64,000 nucleotides of DNA from Megalobrama amblycephala (taxonomy: Eukaryota > Chordata > Actinopteri > Cypriniformes > Xenocyprididae), in the NCBI RefSeq assembly GCF_018812025.1, contig NC_063063.1, forward strand, positions 8,560,442 to 8,624,441. Direction: 5' to 3'. Positions 42,301 to 54,104 of this stretch are shown piece after piece. The notes under the pieces are model-generated. The model was not told where the DNA came from. It saw only the letters and a list, made by a program, of their open reading frames with translations, and did no database searches. A program made the position numbers and the translations under genes. The number at the start of each line of letters is the position of its first letter. Within the stretch, counting starts at the first letter, position 1.

Positions 42301-44171
42301 CCAAGCCATCTTACCATCATGTCCAGTCCCGCTCCTTCCTGGGCTGTCAGCACACTTATGAGCACCTGACCAAACTCATTGCCAACAGAGGTAAGCCAGA
42401 GTCCCGTTCCCCTTGCCGTCCCAGCCAGCTTCTTAGTGATCTGCGGTGGATGACAGGAAGCATGCAGTATAATGAAACATCACATCATGTAGAGTATGAT
42501 ACTCATGCTCTGAAAGTAATATAATAGCAAATAGCATAAATTAACAAAAATCCACTGCTAACCTTTTTAGTGGAATCCATCTTTAAGACTGATCCATACG
42601 TAGATGTTATCTTTGCATGGATTTCATCCAGCCTTGTCAGGATGTCTTGGCTGTATACTGTGAGCAGCCACTTGCAGCTTGGCACCACTGTAGGCTCTGG
42701 GGGTTCCTGGAATTTTATTGGCAACACCCCGGGTCGATTGAGGAAGTCCACACACTGGGTGGTGTACCGGGCCAGACGCTGCAGCCACTCCTCGCTGTGG
42801 TTCTCACGCAGTTGTTTTATGACCCGTGTGGGACTGTTTCCTAGTCCACGCTCACGCAGGAGCCGAATGACCCGCATATCACAGGCATACCTTAGGAAAA
42901 GCAAAATCCCCACATTTATACATTTTACATATTTGATTTATAAATCATTTGCAAAAATATGTGACGATGGGCTATCAACTGGATGTGGAATGAAAGTGCA
43001 CTTACTTCCGCATGAGGATGACCCGAAACTCAGAGCGATGGCCCAGATCCAGCTGTTGCAGGACAGTCTGACTCCAGGACACATTCGAGGCTTTACACTT
43101 GGTACAGATGAGGGTTTCTGTGACCATGTTGTACATCCTATCGATGTCTAAAACCTGCCGTGCCCTTTTGTGCAGACCGCCTCCTGTCAGTTGATGCTGT
43201 CCGCAGGCAGGATTGGGACAGAGAACCTTGACCCTCCACAGCTTAAATGGCATCCACAGCAAAAGCGCATGACAAAAAAATCTGTCTGGAGCTGGAGCCT
43301 GATTGTATGCAAGTGCTGGCTGTGGTGGGTAATACCAGAGCTGTAGGTTGTCACGAAGCTCTGGTTTTCCCTTGGGCCCCATTTTAAAAAGTCTGCTGGC
43401 AATCCACTTGTGATCCTCTGGTGGCAATGTCTCCGACCACAAACGATGAAGTCGAACTGCAGATGAAGCTTGCAATAATGCCCCCGAAGGAGCAGTCTGT
43501 GAAGGAAAAAGACAAAACATTTAGTCTAGCAAGGTCATTTGTTTAATAAGAGCTTTATTTACATAAAATTGTTATGGTTATTATGAGTTTCACCAAAATA
43601 CCATTGGTATAACAGTGATTGTTGCTACAATAAAACTGGTAACTTTGTATTAACCACTACTGTCATCCAAAAAGGAATGAAATGACATAAATATTCTTAA
43701 AGCCAGTGTTATATATAAAACATCAACAGCAAGAAAGCTTCTCTTCTGTCATTTTACTAACAATATCTCTTTATTTTTAAATATATGAATGTTAACAACC
43801 ATTAATTGTTTACAATTCTTTAAATATAATATCAAGTTGATGCTTAGAGGAGCCAAGCACTGACATGACTTTACTTTGTTGTTGTTTTTCAGCTTGAAAG
43901 TGTTTTAGGAAGCTACTGGTTATCACATTCAAAATGTCAGGGAAATAGGATAAAATTGATAAATTTGTTCTATTTTTTTAAATGTGTCAGCTGCTAGCGC
44001 TATTTTGTGTGACTAGTGAGTTGTGGCAGTTAATATGCAAATTTTGAAACAGAATTTGAAATTACTTACAGAGACAGTACTGCAAGACTCTGCAGGACTT
44101 GTCACATCTGCAGTGGTTCTGGGGACAGAGGGTCTTGTGTCTGTACAATCATGCAGTGAAATATAATAGAT

Positions 44172-44221
<50 letters not shown>

Positions 44222-47200
44222 GGATGGGCAGTATTTCAGATACGTGTATTTAAAATACGTATTTGAAATACAAAATACTATTTTGTATTTTAAAGCCTTT
44301 GGAAAAAATCAAATGTAATTTGTATTTAAATACATTTAATATGAGTATTTTTGTATTTTCAAAATACTCAAAATACTTTGAGACAGTCAACCTCTTTATC
44401 AGGGTGTTGTTTTCATGCATCAACTAGTTCAGACCAGACACGCCCCGAATAATTTGAAACGATATGCCGAATAATTTGTCAAACACCTCTTATACTATGT
44501 CAAACACTCGTCTCGTGAGAAGTTTGTGAATAAATGGATTTCTTCACATGTAAACTGATTAGGTTGTGGGTCATTTTGACGACACATGTGAAAAAGTTTT
44601 TTAGTACACTTCTTAAACCTTAACCAAATAATCAAGTTAAACCCAGTAAACTTGAAATTGTGACTTGAGACATTAGAACAAAACATATTAATATGATAAC
44701 ATATGTATAACACTAAATTGAACAATACTGTGTTATATATGTTTTTTAATTCATTAATTATTTATTTAAATTAACGATTGTATTAAACACCGACCATTAC
44801 TTTATTCATTATTTTGGCTATGCAGGCTCATTTTGTAAATGTAATCATTTTAAATTTTGAACATGGTGCTTTATGAAAATGTAACTGGACACATTTCCAA
44901 ATTGTGATTGTGTTTACCCATCTATGCAAATGTTTGTTTATGTAGAGACGAAATAATTAGGTTAATCATTGTCTGTCTCCATCAGTTTAGTGTAGTGATT
45001 GTGTGCATTTGTGATGACAATGATGAAAGATACACTACACTTTTAGTTTTATTGTTCACCAAAAAAAGTGATTTCTAATTAAAACATTTTTTATTTTAGA
45101 TAAACTTTATATTTTCTAATTATGTATATAGAAACAAATAAACTTTACATTAAATAAATATAAAAGTTACTATACTACTTGCGTAAAAAAAGCATCAAAA
45201 GAGTTTGAAATTCAGTTTTTGCTGTGGTATCAAAACTGATATTGATAATTGTGAAACCATGCCATATATTGTTACTGTGAAATAAAATTAAGATTTTGGT
45301 CATATCACCCATCCCTATTCTTTGCTACAGTGTCATGAAAAAGTATGTGAACCACTTGCAGAATCTGTGAAAATGTGAATAATTTTAATAAAATAAGTGA
45401 GATCATACAAAATGCATGTTATTTTTTATTTAGTACTGTCCTGAGTAAGATATTTTACATAAAAGATGTTTACATTTAGTTCACAAGACAAAACAATAGC
45501 TGAATTTATTAAAATAACCCCATTCATAAGTATGTGAACCATTGATTCTCAATACTGTGTGTGGTCACCTGATGATCTACGACTGTTTTTATGTTTTCTG
45601 ATCGTTGTTCATGAGTCTCTTGTTTGTCCTGAGCAGTTAAACTGAGCTCTGTTCTTCAGAAAAATCCTCCAGCTCCTGCAGATTCTTCAGTTTTCAAGCA
45701 TTTTTGCATATTTGAACCCTTTCCAGCAGTGACTGTATGATTTTGAGATTCGTCTTTTCACACTGAGGACAACTGAGTGACTCAAACACAACTATTAAAA
45801 AAGGTTCAAACATTCACTGATGCTCCAGAAGGAAACACGATGCATTAAGAGTCGGGGGTGAAAACTTTTGAACATGATGAAGATGTCACAATTTTTCTTA
45901 TTATATTTAAATATCGTTGTTTTTCATTTAGTACTGCCCTTCGGAACCAACAGAAGATACTTGCATGTTTCCCGGAAGAAACATTAAGTACAATTTACCT
46001 TGATATTTACATTCAAAAGCTTAATGCATCGTGTTTCCTTCTGGAGCATCAGTGAATGTTTAAACCTTTTTTAATAGTTGTGTTTGAGTCCCTCAGTTGT
46101 CCTCAGTGTGAAAAGACGAATCTCAAAATCATACAGTCACTGCTGGAAAGGGTTCAAATATGCAAAAATCCTTGAAAACTGATGAATCTGCAGGAGCTGG
46201 AGGATTTTTCTGAAGAACAGAGCTCAGTTTAACTGCTCAGAACAAACAAGAGACTCATGAACAACCCTCACAAAACACAAAAACAGTCGTGGATCATCAG
46301 GTAACCACACACAGTATTGAGAATCAATAGTTCACATACTTATGAATGGGGTTATTTTAATAAATTCAGCTATTGTTTTGTCTCGTGAACTAAACGCAAA
46401 CATCTTCTATGTAAAATATCTTACTCAGGACAGTACTAAATAAAAAATAACATGCATTTTGTATGATCTCACTTATTTTATTAAAATTATTCACATTATT
46501 ATTCACCATAAGTAATAGACTACATTGTAACCTTGTCAGAAGTAAGTATATAAATGGCTGCTATTTTGCACTACATAAGTTTATTTGTAATTACCAGCAA
46601 GGAAGCAAGCACTTAAGAAAGAGAGAGAGAGAGAGAATGACAGAGAGTGCAGAAATGAGGTAAGGAATTAAAAGTCAGTAGGCCTATGTAGTTTCTTAAT
46701 TCACTGTGACTATTTATAATTAGCTAACAAATTACACATTTTCACATTGGCTTTTAATGATGGTGATAAAACATAATAAAAGTTAAAAATTAGTTGTTGT
46801 TTTTGTGTAGTTTTTTATTTCCTACAGGGCAGGGGAAGGGAAGAGGTATATAAAATTAAAACAAAAGTTTCTAAGTAGTTGCACACATCTAAATGCTTTT
46901 TGGCATTCAGAATAGGCCCAGATAGATTTCAGCCTAATAGGGATACCTGCACTGAATCTTCAATTTCACATGTATTTTGTGTATTTTCAAAATACTAAAT
47001 ACTGTATTTGTATTTAAATACAAATTTTTCCACACAATATTTTGTATTTGTATTTTAAATACATTTCCATGTATTTACGCCCATCTCTGTATATATACTG
47101 TGTGCAGAATTATTAGGCAAGTTGATTTTCTGATCATATTTTTTTTCCAAGCACATTTTACCAATTCCAATCCACATCAATATTAATAACTACTATTAAT

Positions 47201-49794
47201 ATTGTTTTTAATCATTTATAAGTGATATTTATTTGTTCTTGAAGAATTTATCTTCCAGAATCTGGCAGTAAGGTGTGGGAGTTCACTTTTAGTCCATCTC
47301 TTATCCTGAAATGTCCGTCTTGCAGAGATGGACTAAAAATGATCTTCCAAAACTTAATCCCAGATTCTGGAAGATAAATTCTTCAAACAGTGGTACAAGA
47401 GGATGTGGTACTGGTCCTTCAGGAGTCACTCTCAAGCTGTCTGTCTATAAGGCCTATAAAAACCCAGTCTTCATGTATTTTACAACACTTCAGCTTGTGA
47501 TTCTTATTAAGAGTGGGTCATTTTTAGGATTCTTTAGCTAACCTAAGTCTCTGAGATCCTGACACCTCGCACTTCTGGAGACTGCAGGTAGGTTGCAGTT
47601 CTGGAAAATGGTGGCGCTGGAGACTAAAAGGTTCCTGATGGTTTCACACTTAATTCTTCATTTTAATTCTTAATTATTTTGCAGTTAACATGATTCTTTT
47701 CTGCTCCACCTGTTTTTGTATGACCCCGCTGACCCAATGAGCATTTTGCTGTCCCTTGGTCATGCTTTAACTTTGCAATTTCTAGTATTGCATTAGTATT
47801 GCATCCTTCTCATGAGTATTTAATCATTTTTGAGTTAAATCTCTTTTTTTGGCTCTTTTTGCCTGTAAAGGAAAACCTGCCTAATAATTCTGCACACCTG
47901 AATATAAGGCATTTTTCATTTCCAGCCTTCATGAATAATTATATATCACTTATAAATGATTAAAAACAATATTAATAGTAGTAATTAAGATTGATGTGGA
48001 TTGGAATTGGTAAAATGTGTTTGGAAAAAAAATATGATCAAAAAAATCAATGTGCCTAATAATTCTGCACACAGTGTATAACAAGAGAAACAGTCAAACA
48101 TAAGTGTCCAATAATTTTAACTCATCCTAGATTAAATTATACAGTACTGTTCAAAAGTCTGGGGGCAGTAAGATTTTTTGATTTTGAAAGAAGATTAAAA
48201 TACAGTCAAATGTAGGAATACTGGGAAATAATATTGCAATTTTAAAACTGCTGCTTATTTGAATCTGTTTTCAGATGCATTTAATACATCATTGCTGAAT
48301 AAAAGTGTCAATTTCTTTAAAAAAAAAATACTGACCCCACCAACCTTTGAGCAGTAGTGTATATAAAATATGTTTAATTAAAACATTATATATTACTGTA
48401 TAGTATTGCTCTTACTTCATTATGGTAAGATTTCCTGGAATATGTTTCTAAAAAGTTCACAGTAGTGGAATGTGTCTTCATAGAATGCAATGTGGATTGT
48501 GCCAGTATACTTACAGAGACAGTGGTGCTTGGTACTGGGGCACTGGACACTGCTGCGCTGGGTTGGCCAACAATCTGAGATGGTCTCCTAGCCACAGTTA
48601 GATTTGGCTTTGCTGCAGCAATGTGGGACCCACTGAATCTTGGCTTGGTGAACTAAAATAGAACAAAACAATTTCAATAAAAAGAAAAATGTGTTGTAAC
48701 GGCACAATAACAAAAAATATAATTATATTTTTGGTAAATGAGAAAATATCTATTGTTCCTTGTTGAAAATATCTAAATATCTATTAACTATATTTGATTG
48801 TTTAACTAAAGGAATTGCTCTCTTGCTGTATGTTTTTTTGTACATTTTATTGCGTGTGTATTACCATCCCATTACTTACACAGACTGAAATAAGTTAGAA
48901 CAGAAAATGTGTGGGAAGGCCTTACTAGACGGTGAGTATATTGTAATTGAAAATGTACCTTTTAAAAATGACATAAAATCAAAACTAGTTTGCCATGAAG
49001 AAAAAAACATTTATTAACAGTAATTAAGGTTACCATGAAGGATGTGAGTGTAATAATACATGTATAATTCTTTATAAGTGGAATGTTACCTGAGAGATAC
49101 ATGAAGGCAGAGAGTTGATAAAGATCAATTAGAGAGTGTCCTTTAAAGAGAAGAATTAGAGAGAAAGAGAAGAATCCAAGAGCAGAGCCCAGAGAAGAAA
49201 GAGAGCACATAGGTTACATTGTTCTTTTATAATTTTACTGGATTATATGACTAAACCCATCTGAGACATTGAACAGACTACAGCTGCCCTTGTACAAGGT
49301 GTGACAATTGGCAGGTAGCCATAAAAACATACCAGCCATCTCAGCTTTTTACTTCCAGTACTTCATTCAATTTCAACTGAACTTAAGACTTTTATACTTC
49401 AAAACTTATATTAAAATTGCAATTCTTAAAAAAAAAAAAAAAAAAAAAAATGTTATTACCATTGACAAACTTGGAATAATTTTAGATGTCACCGATGCAG
49501 TAGGCCAGGGCTCAGGCTGAAGCTGAGGCTGACTCTGCTCCATGACCTCCGGTGCTGGTCCTGTAGCAGCAGACTGTTGTTCCACAGCCTTCGGTGCTTG
49601 TGCCTGCTAAAGACAACCACAAAAATACACAGGCTACAATCATTTTTGAACGAGAAACATTTGTTCAGCAAGTTATTTAAAAAAAAAAATACTAGCAACA
49701 TCTTCACATTGTTACCTTTTGAGTGTGAAAACCACACACACACTTTGGGACCGCTCCAAGCAAGGTCGTCTGGCCGCGAGACTGCATCGGACAT
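35153..49794 (-). CDS. DUF6729-like, transposase-related multi-exon gene with an apparent frameshift
   Basis: I recognise a large fish protein family, often only annotated as uncharacterised or DUF6729-containing, with a transposase-like core; its function is unknown. Minus-strand exons with GT/AG borders: 49794-49716 (ATG start), 49596-49460, 48652-48515, 43496-43006, 42890-42563, 42440-41638, 41538-41329, 37014-36611 and 36304-35153 (stop). All phases agree except within exon 42440-41638, which carries one extra base near 42310. Exon five has the landmarks LQLWYYPPQPA, DRFFCHALLLWMPFKLW and CPNPACGQHQLTG, with a later CTKC pair. Exon seven has LYVDCGCC, LDVWHFMRRIALG and RCARGSTSLESFHLHLNRF. 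The penultimate exon ends in a run of nine Asp, and the last exon has MFQGV/MVQG repeats and a CKKCGQFK motif. Without the frameshift the protein would be about 1240 aa. It may be a domesticated transposon gene or a decaying copy. Confidence 0.65.
37518..40868 (-). mobile_element. 5'-truncated LINE (L2/CR1-like) with a 10-bp target duplication, itself interrupted
   Basis: TAATTTTGTA lies on both sides (37508-37517 and 40869-40878), so the LINE inserted into the foldback MITE. Reverse transcriptase pieces on the minus strand are: fingers (NFRPISKLPFLSKVLEKI) at 40868-40538; palm (LLDLSAAFDTVDH, GVPQGSILAPLLF, LYADDQ) at 38785-38436; and the C-terminal region (LKWLPVHFRIEYKLLLFVFK) to 37660. 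The frame is broken between palm and C-terminal part at about 38437. The 3' tail is TATTTG/TATTTTG-like repeats at 37518-37545. Confidence 0.88.
38786..40535. mobile_element. Tc1/mariner-like non-autonomous element inside the LINE
   Basis: The ends are CAGTTTTTTTCAATTGCTAAC and its complement GTTAGCAATTGAAAAAAACTG, with TA duplicated at 38784-38785 and 40536-40537. Removing it joins the LINE reverse transcriptase frame seamlessly (...SSIL + MLLDLSAAF...). No intact transposase is visible. A further small inverted-repeat element lies inside at about 39608-39850 (TTTTTATCTCACAATTC and its complement). Confidence 0.85.
41638..42440 (-). CDS. DUF6729-like gene, core exon with +1 frameshift
   Basis: Translation from the acceptor reads ITKKLAGTARGTGLWL and continues to GAGLDMMV, then loses homology. 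The family-like frame resumes as LVKRYQQAGVDPPAVLYVD one base out of register, at about 42304-42318. The exon length (803) is one more than the flanking phases require (802), which independently supports a single extra base. The rest, to HLNRFIPG, is open. Confidence 0.75.
43006..43496 (-). CDS. DUF6729-like gene, exon with the conserved N-terminal domain
   Basis: Residues run from TAPSGALLQ to EFRVILMRK between clean TTCACAG and GTAAGT sites. It contains LWYYPPQPALAYN, APAPDRFFCHALLLW and VKVLCPNPACG with Cys pairs spaced like a zinc-binding site (CPNPAC, then CTKC about 40 residues later). This is the best-conserved part of the family in my memory. Confidence 0.75.
44070..44140 (-). other. 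Exon-like segment resembling the end of exon 48652-48515
   Basis: The segment ends CAGTACTGTCTCT/GTAAGT, very like CACCACTGTCTCT/GTAAGT at 48515. It has an upstream TGTACAG acceptor. Included from that acceptor (71 nt) it breaks the reading frame, whereas skipping it keeps the frame. It is probably a duplicated exon that is skipped or dead. Confidence 0.35.
44170..44218. repeat. (TA)n microsatellite
   Basis: About 24 TA dinucleotides. It is the insertion site of the adjacent hAT-like element. Confidence 0.95.
44219..47089. mobile_element. hAT-like element inserted into a TA microsatellite
   Basis: The ends CAGGGATGGGC and GCCCATCTCTG are flanked by TATATATA on both sides, although the target is a simple repeat, so the duplication is weak evidence. 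Sub-terminal GTATTTAAAATAC- and AAAATACAAAT-type words face each other. It carries a nested foldback (about 45375-46497) and has no transposase frame. Confidence 0.75.
45375..46497. repeat. Foldback element with ~500-bp inverted arms
   Basis: GTGAATAATTTTAATAAAAT on the left matches its complement near 46478-46497. The arms then pair through TGAACCATTGATTCTCAATA, TCTCTTGTTTGTCCTGAGCA and CATCGTGTTTCC-type words to a centre near 45935. The left terminal part (from about 45326) has no partner, so the right end is truncated. Confidence 0.85.
47098..48074. mobile_element. DNA transposon with CTGTGTGCAGAATTATTAGGC termini
   Basis: The terminal sequence CTGTGTGCAGAATTATTAGG is repeated inverted at the right end (CCTAATAATTCTGCACACAG). 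The next ~150 bp also pair, with CCAATTCCAATCCACATCAA and its complement. An extra internal copy of the terminus lies at about 47878-47898. I know this terminus as a widespread vertebrate DNA-transposon end. The interior has no intact frame. Confidence 0.85.
48141..48360. mobile_element. Short MITE fragment (ACAGTACTGTTCAAAAGT type)
   Basis: It begins ACAGTACTGTTCAAAAGTCT and ends CCTTTGAGCAGTAGTGT, a diverged inverted match. It lies just downstream of the exon ending at 48515, inside the following intron. Confidence 0.6.
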
Positions 49795-50812
49795 TTTTCA
49801 ATCTGTAAACATCACGACACATGTAATACACAATACAGCAATTTCAAACTAGTTTTTTTCAACTGTTTACACACAAAATCGGTAACACTTTACAATAACA
49901 GTACATGAATAATCATGAACTAATACCTAAATTAATAGTTACTTCAACATGAACTCATGATTAGTTAAGATATGAACTAATGAAGAGTGATCCTTAACTA
50001 CTACAGGAGTCATAAGGATTCATGCATGAAAACAGCAGCCTTAACTATGCGTTAATACATGTTTGATAATTAATGCATTAATTAACATTTAGGGGTAAAC
50101 TAAATAAATCAGGCTCCATAAGAGTAAACAATTAAGAAGTACTCTGAATTTGAATTAAACGTGATTTAATACTGTCATAATTTACACTGTAATATCATAA
50201 TCTGCCATCTGCAGCTTTGTGACAAATGATTGGAATGGCACATGATTATTTAGCCATTAATTACATAGATCTGTCGAATCAAATGTGGAAAATAGACTAA
50301 CTACCACTAATAAATTTAATTTGATCTAAACCGTTTTCTGAATTTTATTGCTCATTTATATTTAGTCATAGCTAAATAGTCATAGATTATTCCCGGAACT
50401 AAAGTATGTAAGGTTTGTTTCTTTGTGTTGCTGGCATTTTAAACTAATAAATGTTGACTGCTTTGGTAAGCCGAATTCATAATTAAAGACATATTTACAT
50501 GTATGTTTTATTGGGGTTTTCAGGAGGTTATGTGCAGTTATTAACTGTATTTGTATTTTTGTCGTTTAAATGTCTATGCTTTGATTAGCATTAGCTTGTG
50601 GACGCGCCCGATTTTACATGTAAATGTGCCTTATGTGTGTCTTTACAGGTATGTTTATGGCTTGCTTTCAAGTCCATATATGTTTAAATATGTAAATAAA
50701 AATAAAATACAAATACATTTTATTTTGTTTTTTTGCACCGGGGTGTAAAGGAATAAGGACGGCACTCTTAGTGTTTATTCATATATTAGTGAATGATTTG
50801 TACGTGCATCGT
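49795..50812. other. Sequence upstream of the DUF6729-like gene, partly repeat-derived
   Basis: Any promoter of the minus-strand gene would lie here, but no clear core element is visible. From 49881 (GGTAACACTTTACAATAACA) the sequence is the end of a common fish DNA repeat rich in TAATTAACTAA words, which runs on towards the 84-bp tandem repeat. Confidence 0.4.
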
Positions 50813-51100
50813 GTCATGTCTTTACTTGAGGGGGCACGATCATAATTAACTAACCATATACTAACATCAACTAATAGCTTAATAATGCATAATTATGTCA
50901 TGACTTTACTTGAGGGGGCACAATCATAATTAACTAACCATATACTAACATTAACTAATGGTTTGTTAATGCATAATTATGTCATGACTTTACTTGAGGG
51001 GCACAATCATAATTAACTAACCATATACTAACATTAACTAATGGTTTGTTAATGCATAATTATGTCATGACTTTACTTGAGGGGGCACAATCATAATTAA
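50813..51100. repeat. 84-bp tandem repeat, about 3.4 copies
   Basis: Unit starts at 50813, 50897, 50981 and 51064, each with GTCATGACTTTACTTGAGGG followed by CATAATTAACTAACCATATA. The last copy is partial and runs into the first modular repeat. The first copy is the most diverged. Confidence 0.92.
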
Positions 51101-51104
51101 TTAA

Positions 51105-52440
51105 TTAAAGCTGCAAGCAGCGTTGAGAGGGCCCTCGCACCCGGGCTCACCGCCACCCGTTGGCCTCAGGAAAACAGTGAACAGTGGGCGTCATGCATTT
51201 AAGTGAGTGAATACAGGAGAATTATGCCAAAGTCATTTCCAAATGCCACACTTCCTGCGGCCAACAGGTGCCGCTTTTACCGTAACTGAATTTTGCCATG
51301 TTGATGTCTTCAGGCCAGGACTATCATTGAACACGTGAAGTTTGAAGCAGATCGGACGTTGTATGCCTGAGTTACAACAACTTCCTGTTTCTTTCGTGGT
51401 GTTAATCGCATACATTAGCACTCAGCCAAGTGTTGCATGATTTAACGTGTTTCTAGCATGTCTGGTACTTCGTGGCATGATGAAATGTGAATCTGGTAGT
51501 GAATTACAGTATAAAGCATGCCACTTCCTGTTGCCAGCAGGTGGCGCTATGACTAACTGAATATTATCATATAGACGTCTTTAGGCTAGGACTCTTATCA
51601 CACATGTGAAGTTTGGAGCAGATCGGACATAGTATGCCTGAGTTACAACAGTTTCCTCTTTCATGGCGAAACATCAGACTTTGTCAGGCCGCCACGGACA
51701 CGCCCTTCACCGAAAACTCAAGATCTTTGATATTTATCATCGCTAAGGTCTTAAGATTAGACTGACAACATATGATGTTGATCTGGTTAAATCTCCATGA
51801 GGAGTTAATCACAGTGTAAAACATGTCATTTCCTGTTGCCCCCAGGTGGCGCTATGACTGTAACTGAATATTGTTATGAAGATGTCTTCAGGTCAGGACT
51901 CTAATAAAGCATGTGAAGTTTGGGGCAGATCCGACATTGTTTGTCTGAGTTACAACAACTTCCTTTTTCATGGCGAAAACATCAAACTTTGTCAGGCTGC
52001 CACGGACACGCCCTTCAGCGAAAACTCTAGATCTTCGCAATTTAACGTCACAAAGGCCTTTAGATTAGACTGACCAAAAATGACATTGATCTGATTAAAT
52101 CTCTAGGAGGAGTTCGTTAAAGTACAACGTCTGGAAAATGCAAAAAACGGTGAATTAATTCAAAATATCTGACTTCCTGTTTGGTTTCGGATTTCGCTCC
52201 AAGAGAATTTTTTGTAGGTACTGGGCTGATAAATGTGTGTACCGAATTTCAAACCCCTAGTGTTATGTAGCGAGCGGGGCTGTACGTTAGATGGCGCTAT
52301 CGAGCCATTTTGCCACGCCCAATTCCGAAACCCATAACAGACGTAAATTTTCACCACTTCTGACGCGTGTGCAAAGTTTCGTGAGTTTTAAAATGCGATT
52401 TACTTTGGAGAAGAAGAAGAAGAAGAAGAAGAAGAAGAAA
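51105..52440 (+). repeat. Modular interspersed repeat, family A, copy 1
   Basis: Starts TTAAAGCTGCAAGCAGCG, then GAGGGCCCTCGCACCCGGGC, and ends in a (GAA)n tail. Inside, a module is repeated about three times: CTTCCTGTTGCC..CAGGTGGCGCTATGAC, then GAATATTG, GATGTCTTCAGG, GTGAAGTTTGGAGCAGATC and GAGTTACAACAACTTCC. No coding capacity. It is a common fish repeat; the class is unknown to me. Confidence 0.85.
51534..51547 (+). promoter_or_regulatory. CTCF-consensus motif in repeat family A, copy 1
   Basis: CCAGCAGGTGGCGC fits CCASYAGRKGGCRS at all 14 positions. A near match with one difference lies 300 bp on, at 51839-51852 (CCCCCAGGTGGCGC). Confidence 0.5.
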
Positions 52441-54104
52441 TATAGCTGCGAGCAGCGTTGGCGGGCCCAAGCCCGGTGGCACCGCCACCCCGGTGGCTTC
52501 AGGGCAACTGTGCACAGCGGGCAATAGGCATTTAAAACGGTTAAACATCAAAGGACTATGTCAAATTCACTCCACATTTACTGCACTACAAGGTGCCGCT
52601 ATAGAGCCCCTCCTCCCTGCCCATTTTCAAAGGATTACATGTGCCAAGTTTTAACATTATTCTGATGAATTTTGAAGCAAATCAGGTAAAAATAAGAGGG
52701 TGATCTCAATGTATGCTGAAAGTGACACATTTTCTGCTTCCAGTTGGTGGCGCTATGACTTTGAATCACAATAGTCACATCCATGTGATCAGCCTTGTAC
52801 AACGAAGACTAAGCCGAAGTTTCATCAAAATCAATTAATGTATGCAGAAGTTATAACACTTTGTTTCCTTTTCTTGCCATAAATTCGTTGCCTCGCCACG
52901 GCCAAACCGTTTGAGATATCCAAAATCCGTCTGCAATTAAACAACTTCAATGTTTTAGCAACAAGTTAAAAAAAGCTTGGTGTAAATTGGATAAACCCTG
53001 TAGGAGCAGTAGTATAAAATTCATTGCCTGTTTTTTCAAAAAATTAACATTCAAACAAAAATAGCCGACTTCCTGTTGGTCGGAGCTAATGAATGTAAAT
53101 TAGAAAATTGTCCGGCTTGATGAGAACAATATGTGTACCGAGTTTGGTGACTGTAGAAAAAACTAACCCCCCACTTTTGTCAAAAGGTGGCGCTACTGAG
53201 CCCCTCCACCACGCCCATTTCTATGGCTTTGTCCATGTCTACTGGTTGACAATATTGATGTGTGTGTCGAGTTTCATGCAATTTGAAGCATGTTAAGAGC
53301 CTCAAAAACACTCAAGAATATTATTACAGTTTGACCTGTTGCCATGGCAACAATATTTCAAATATCAAAAATCCTGTCATAGGTCTACATCTGCTATGTA
53401 TTGACATTACACTGATGAAGTTTGAAGCAAATTAGGTAAAAATAAGAGGGTGATCTCAAAGCATTTCAAAAAGTGATACACTTCCTGCTGCCAGTTGGTG
53501 GCGCTATAACTTTGACTCACAATAGTCACATCCATGTGATCAGACTACTACAACCAACACACTCGTGAAGTTTCATAAAGATCAATATATGTATGCAGAC
53601 GTTATAACACATTTCCTGTTTCATTTTCTCGCCATAAATTCGTTGCCTCGCCACGGCCAAACCGTTCGAGATATCAATTTTTAATCATCAATGTCTTGTC
53701 TTCATGCTGACCGAGTTTGGTGGCGATCGGATTAATCGCCTAGGAGGAGTATATCAAATTCCAGAGCATGCGTTTTTCAAACAACCCTTAATAGCTGACT
53801 TCCTGTTGAGGTGGCGTTTAACTTAGAGCACGAAAGTTGTTCGGCCCGATGAGGTCTATATGTGTACCGAGTTTCATACTAATACGTGCAAGCGTGTTTA
53901 ATATATGGACCAAATTTTCAGACTTTTTTCAAGGGGGCGCTGTCGAGCCCCCCTGCCACGCCCGGGTACCAGCCTCTGTGGCGTCCTAATGGCCGCAGAT
54001 TCCAATGTGTGTGCAAATTTTCAGGAGTTTTTGAGCATGTTAAGGCCCCCAAAAAGCCCCAGAAGACGGAAAAAAAAAAAAATAAAAATAAAAAAAAAAA
54101 TAAA
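52441..54104 (+). repeat. Modular interspersed repeat, family B, copy 1
   Basis: Starts TATAGCTGCGAGCAGCG directly after the (GAA)n tail of the preceding copy, then GGCGGGCCCAAGCCCGGTGG. Modules contain CCAGTTGGTGGCGCTATGAC, TTGCCTCGCCACGGCCAAAC and GACTTCCTGTTG. It ends in an A-rich AAATAAAAATA tail. Confidence 0.85.

Noticed and set aside
42297..42317. Reading GTAAGATGG...GAAAAG/GTACC as a 21-nt intron to repair the frameshift
   Set aside because: Vertebrate introns are far longer than 21 nt, so a single-base frameshift or sequence error is the simpler reading.
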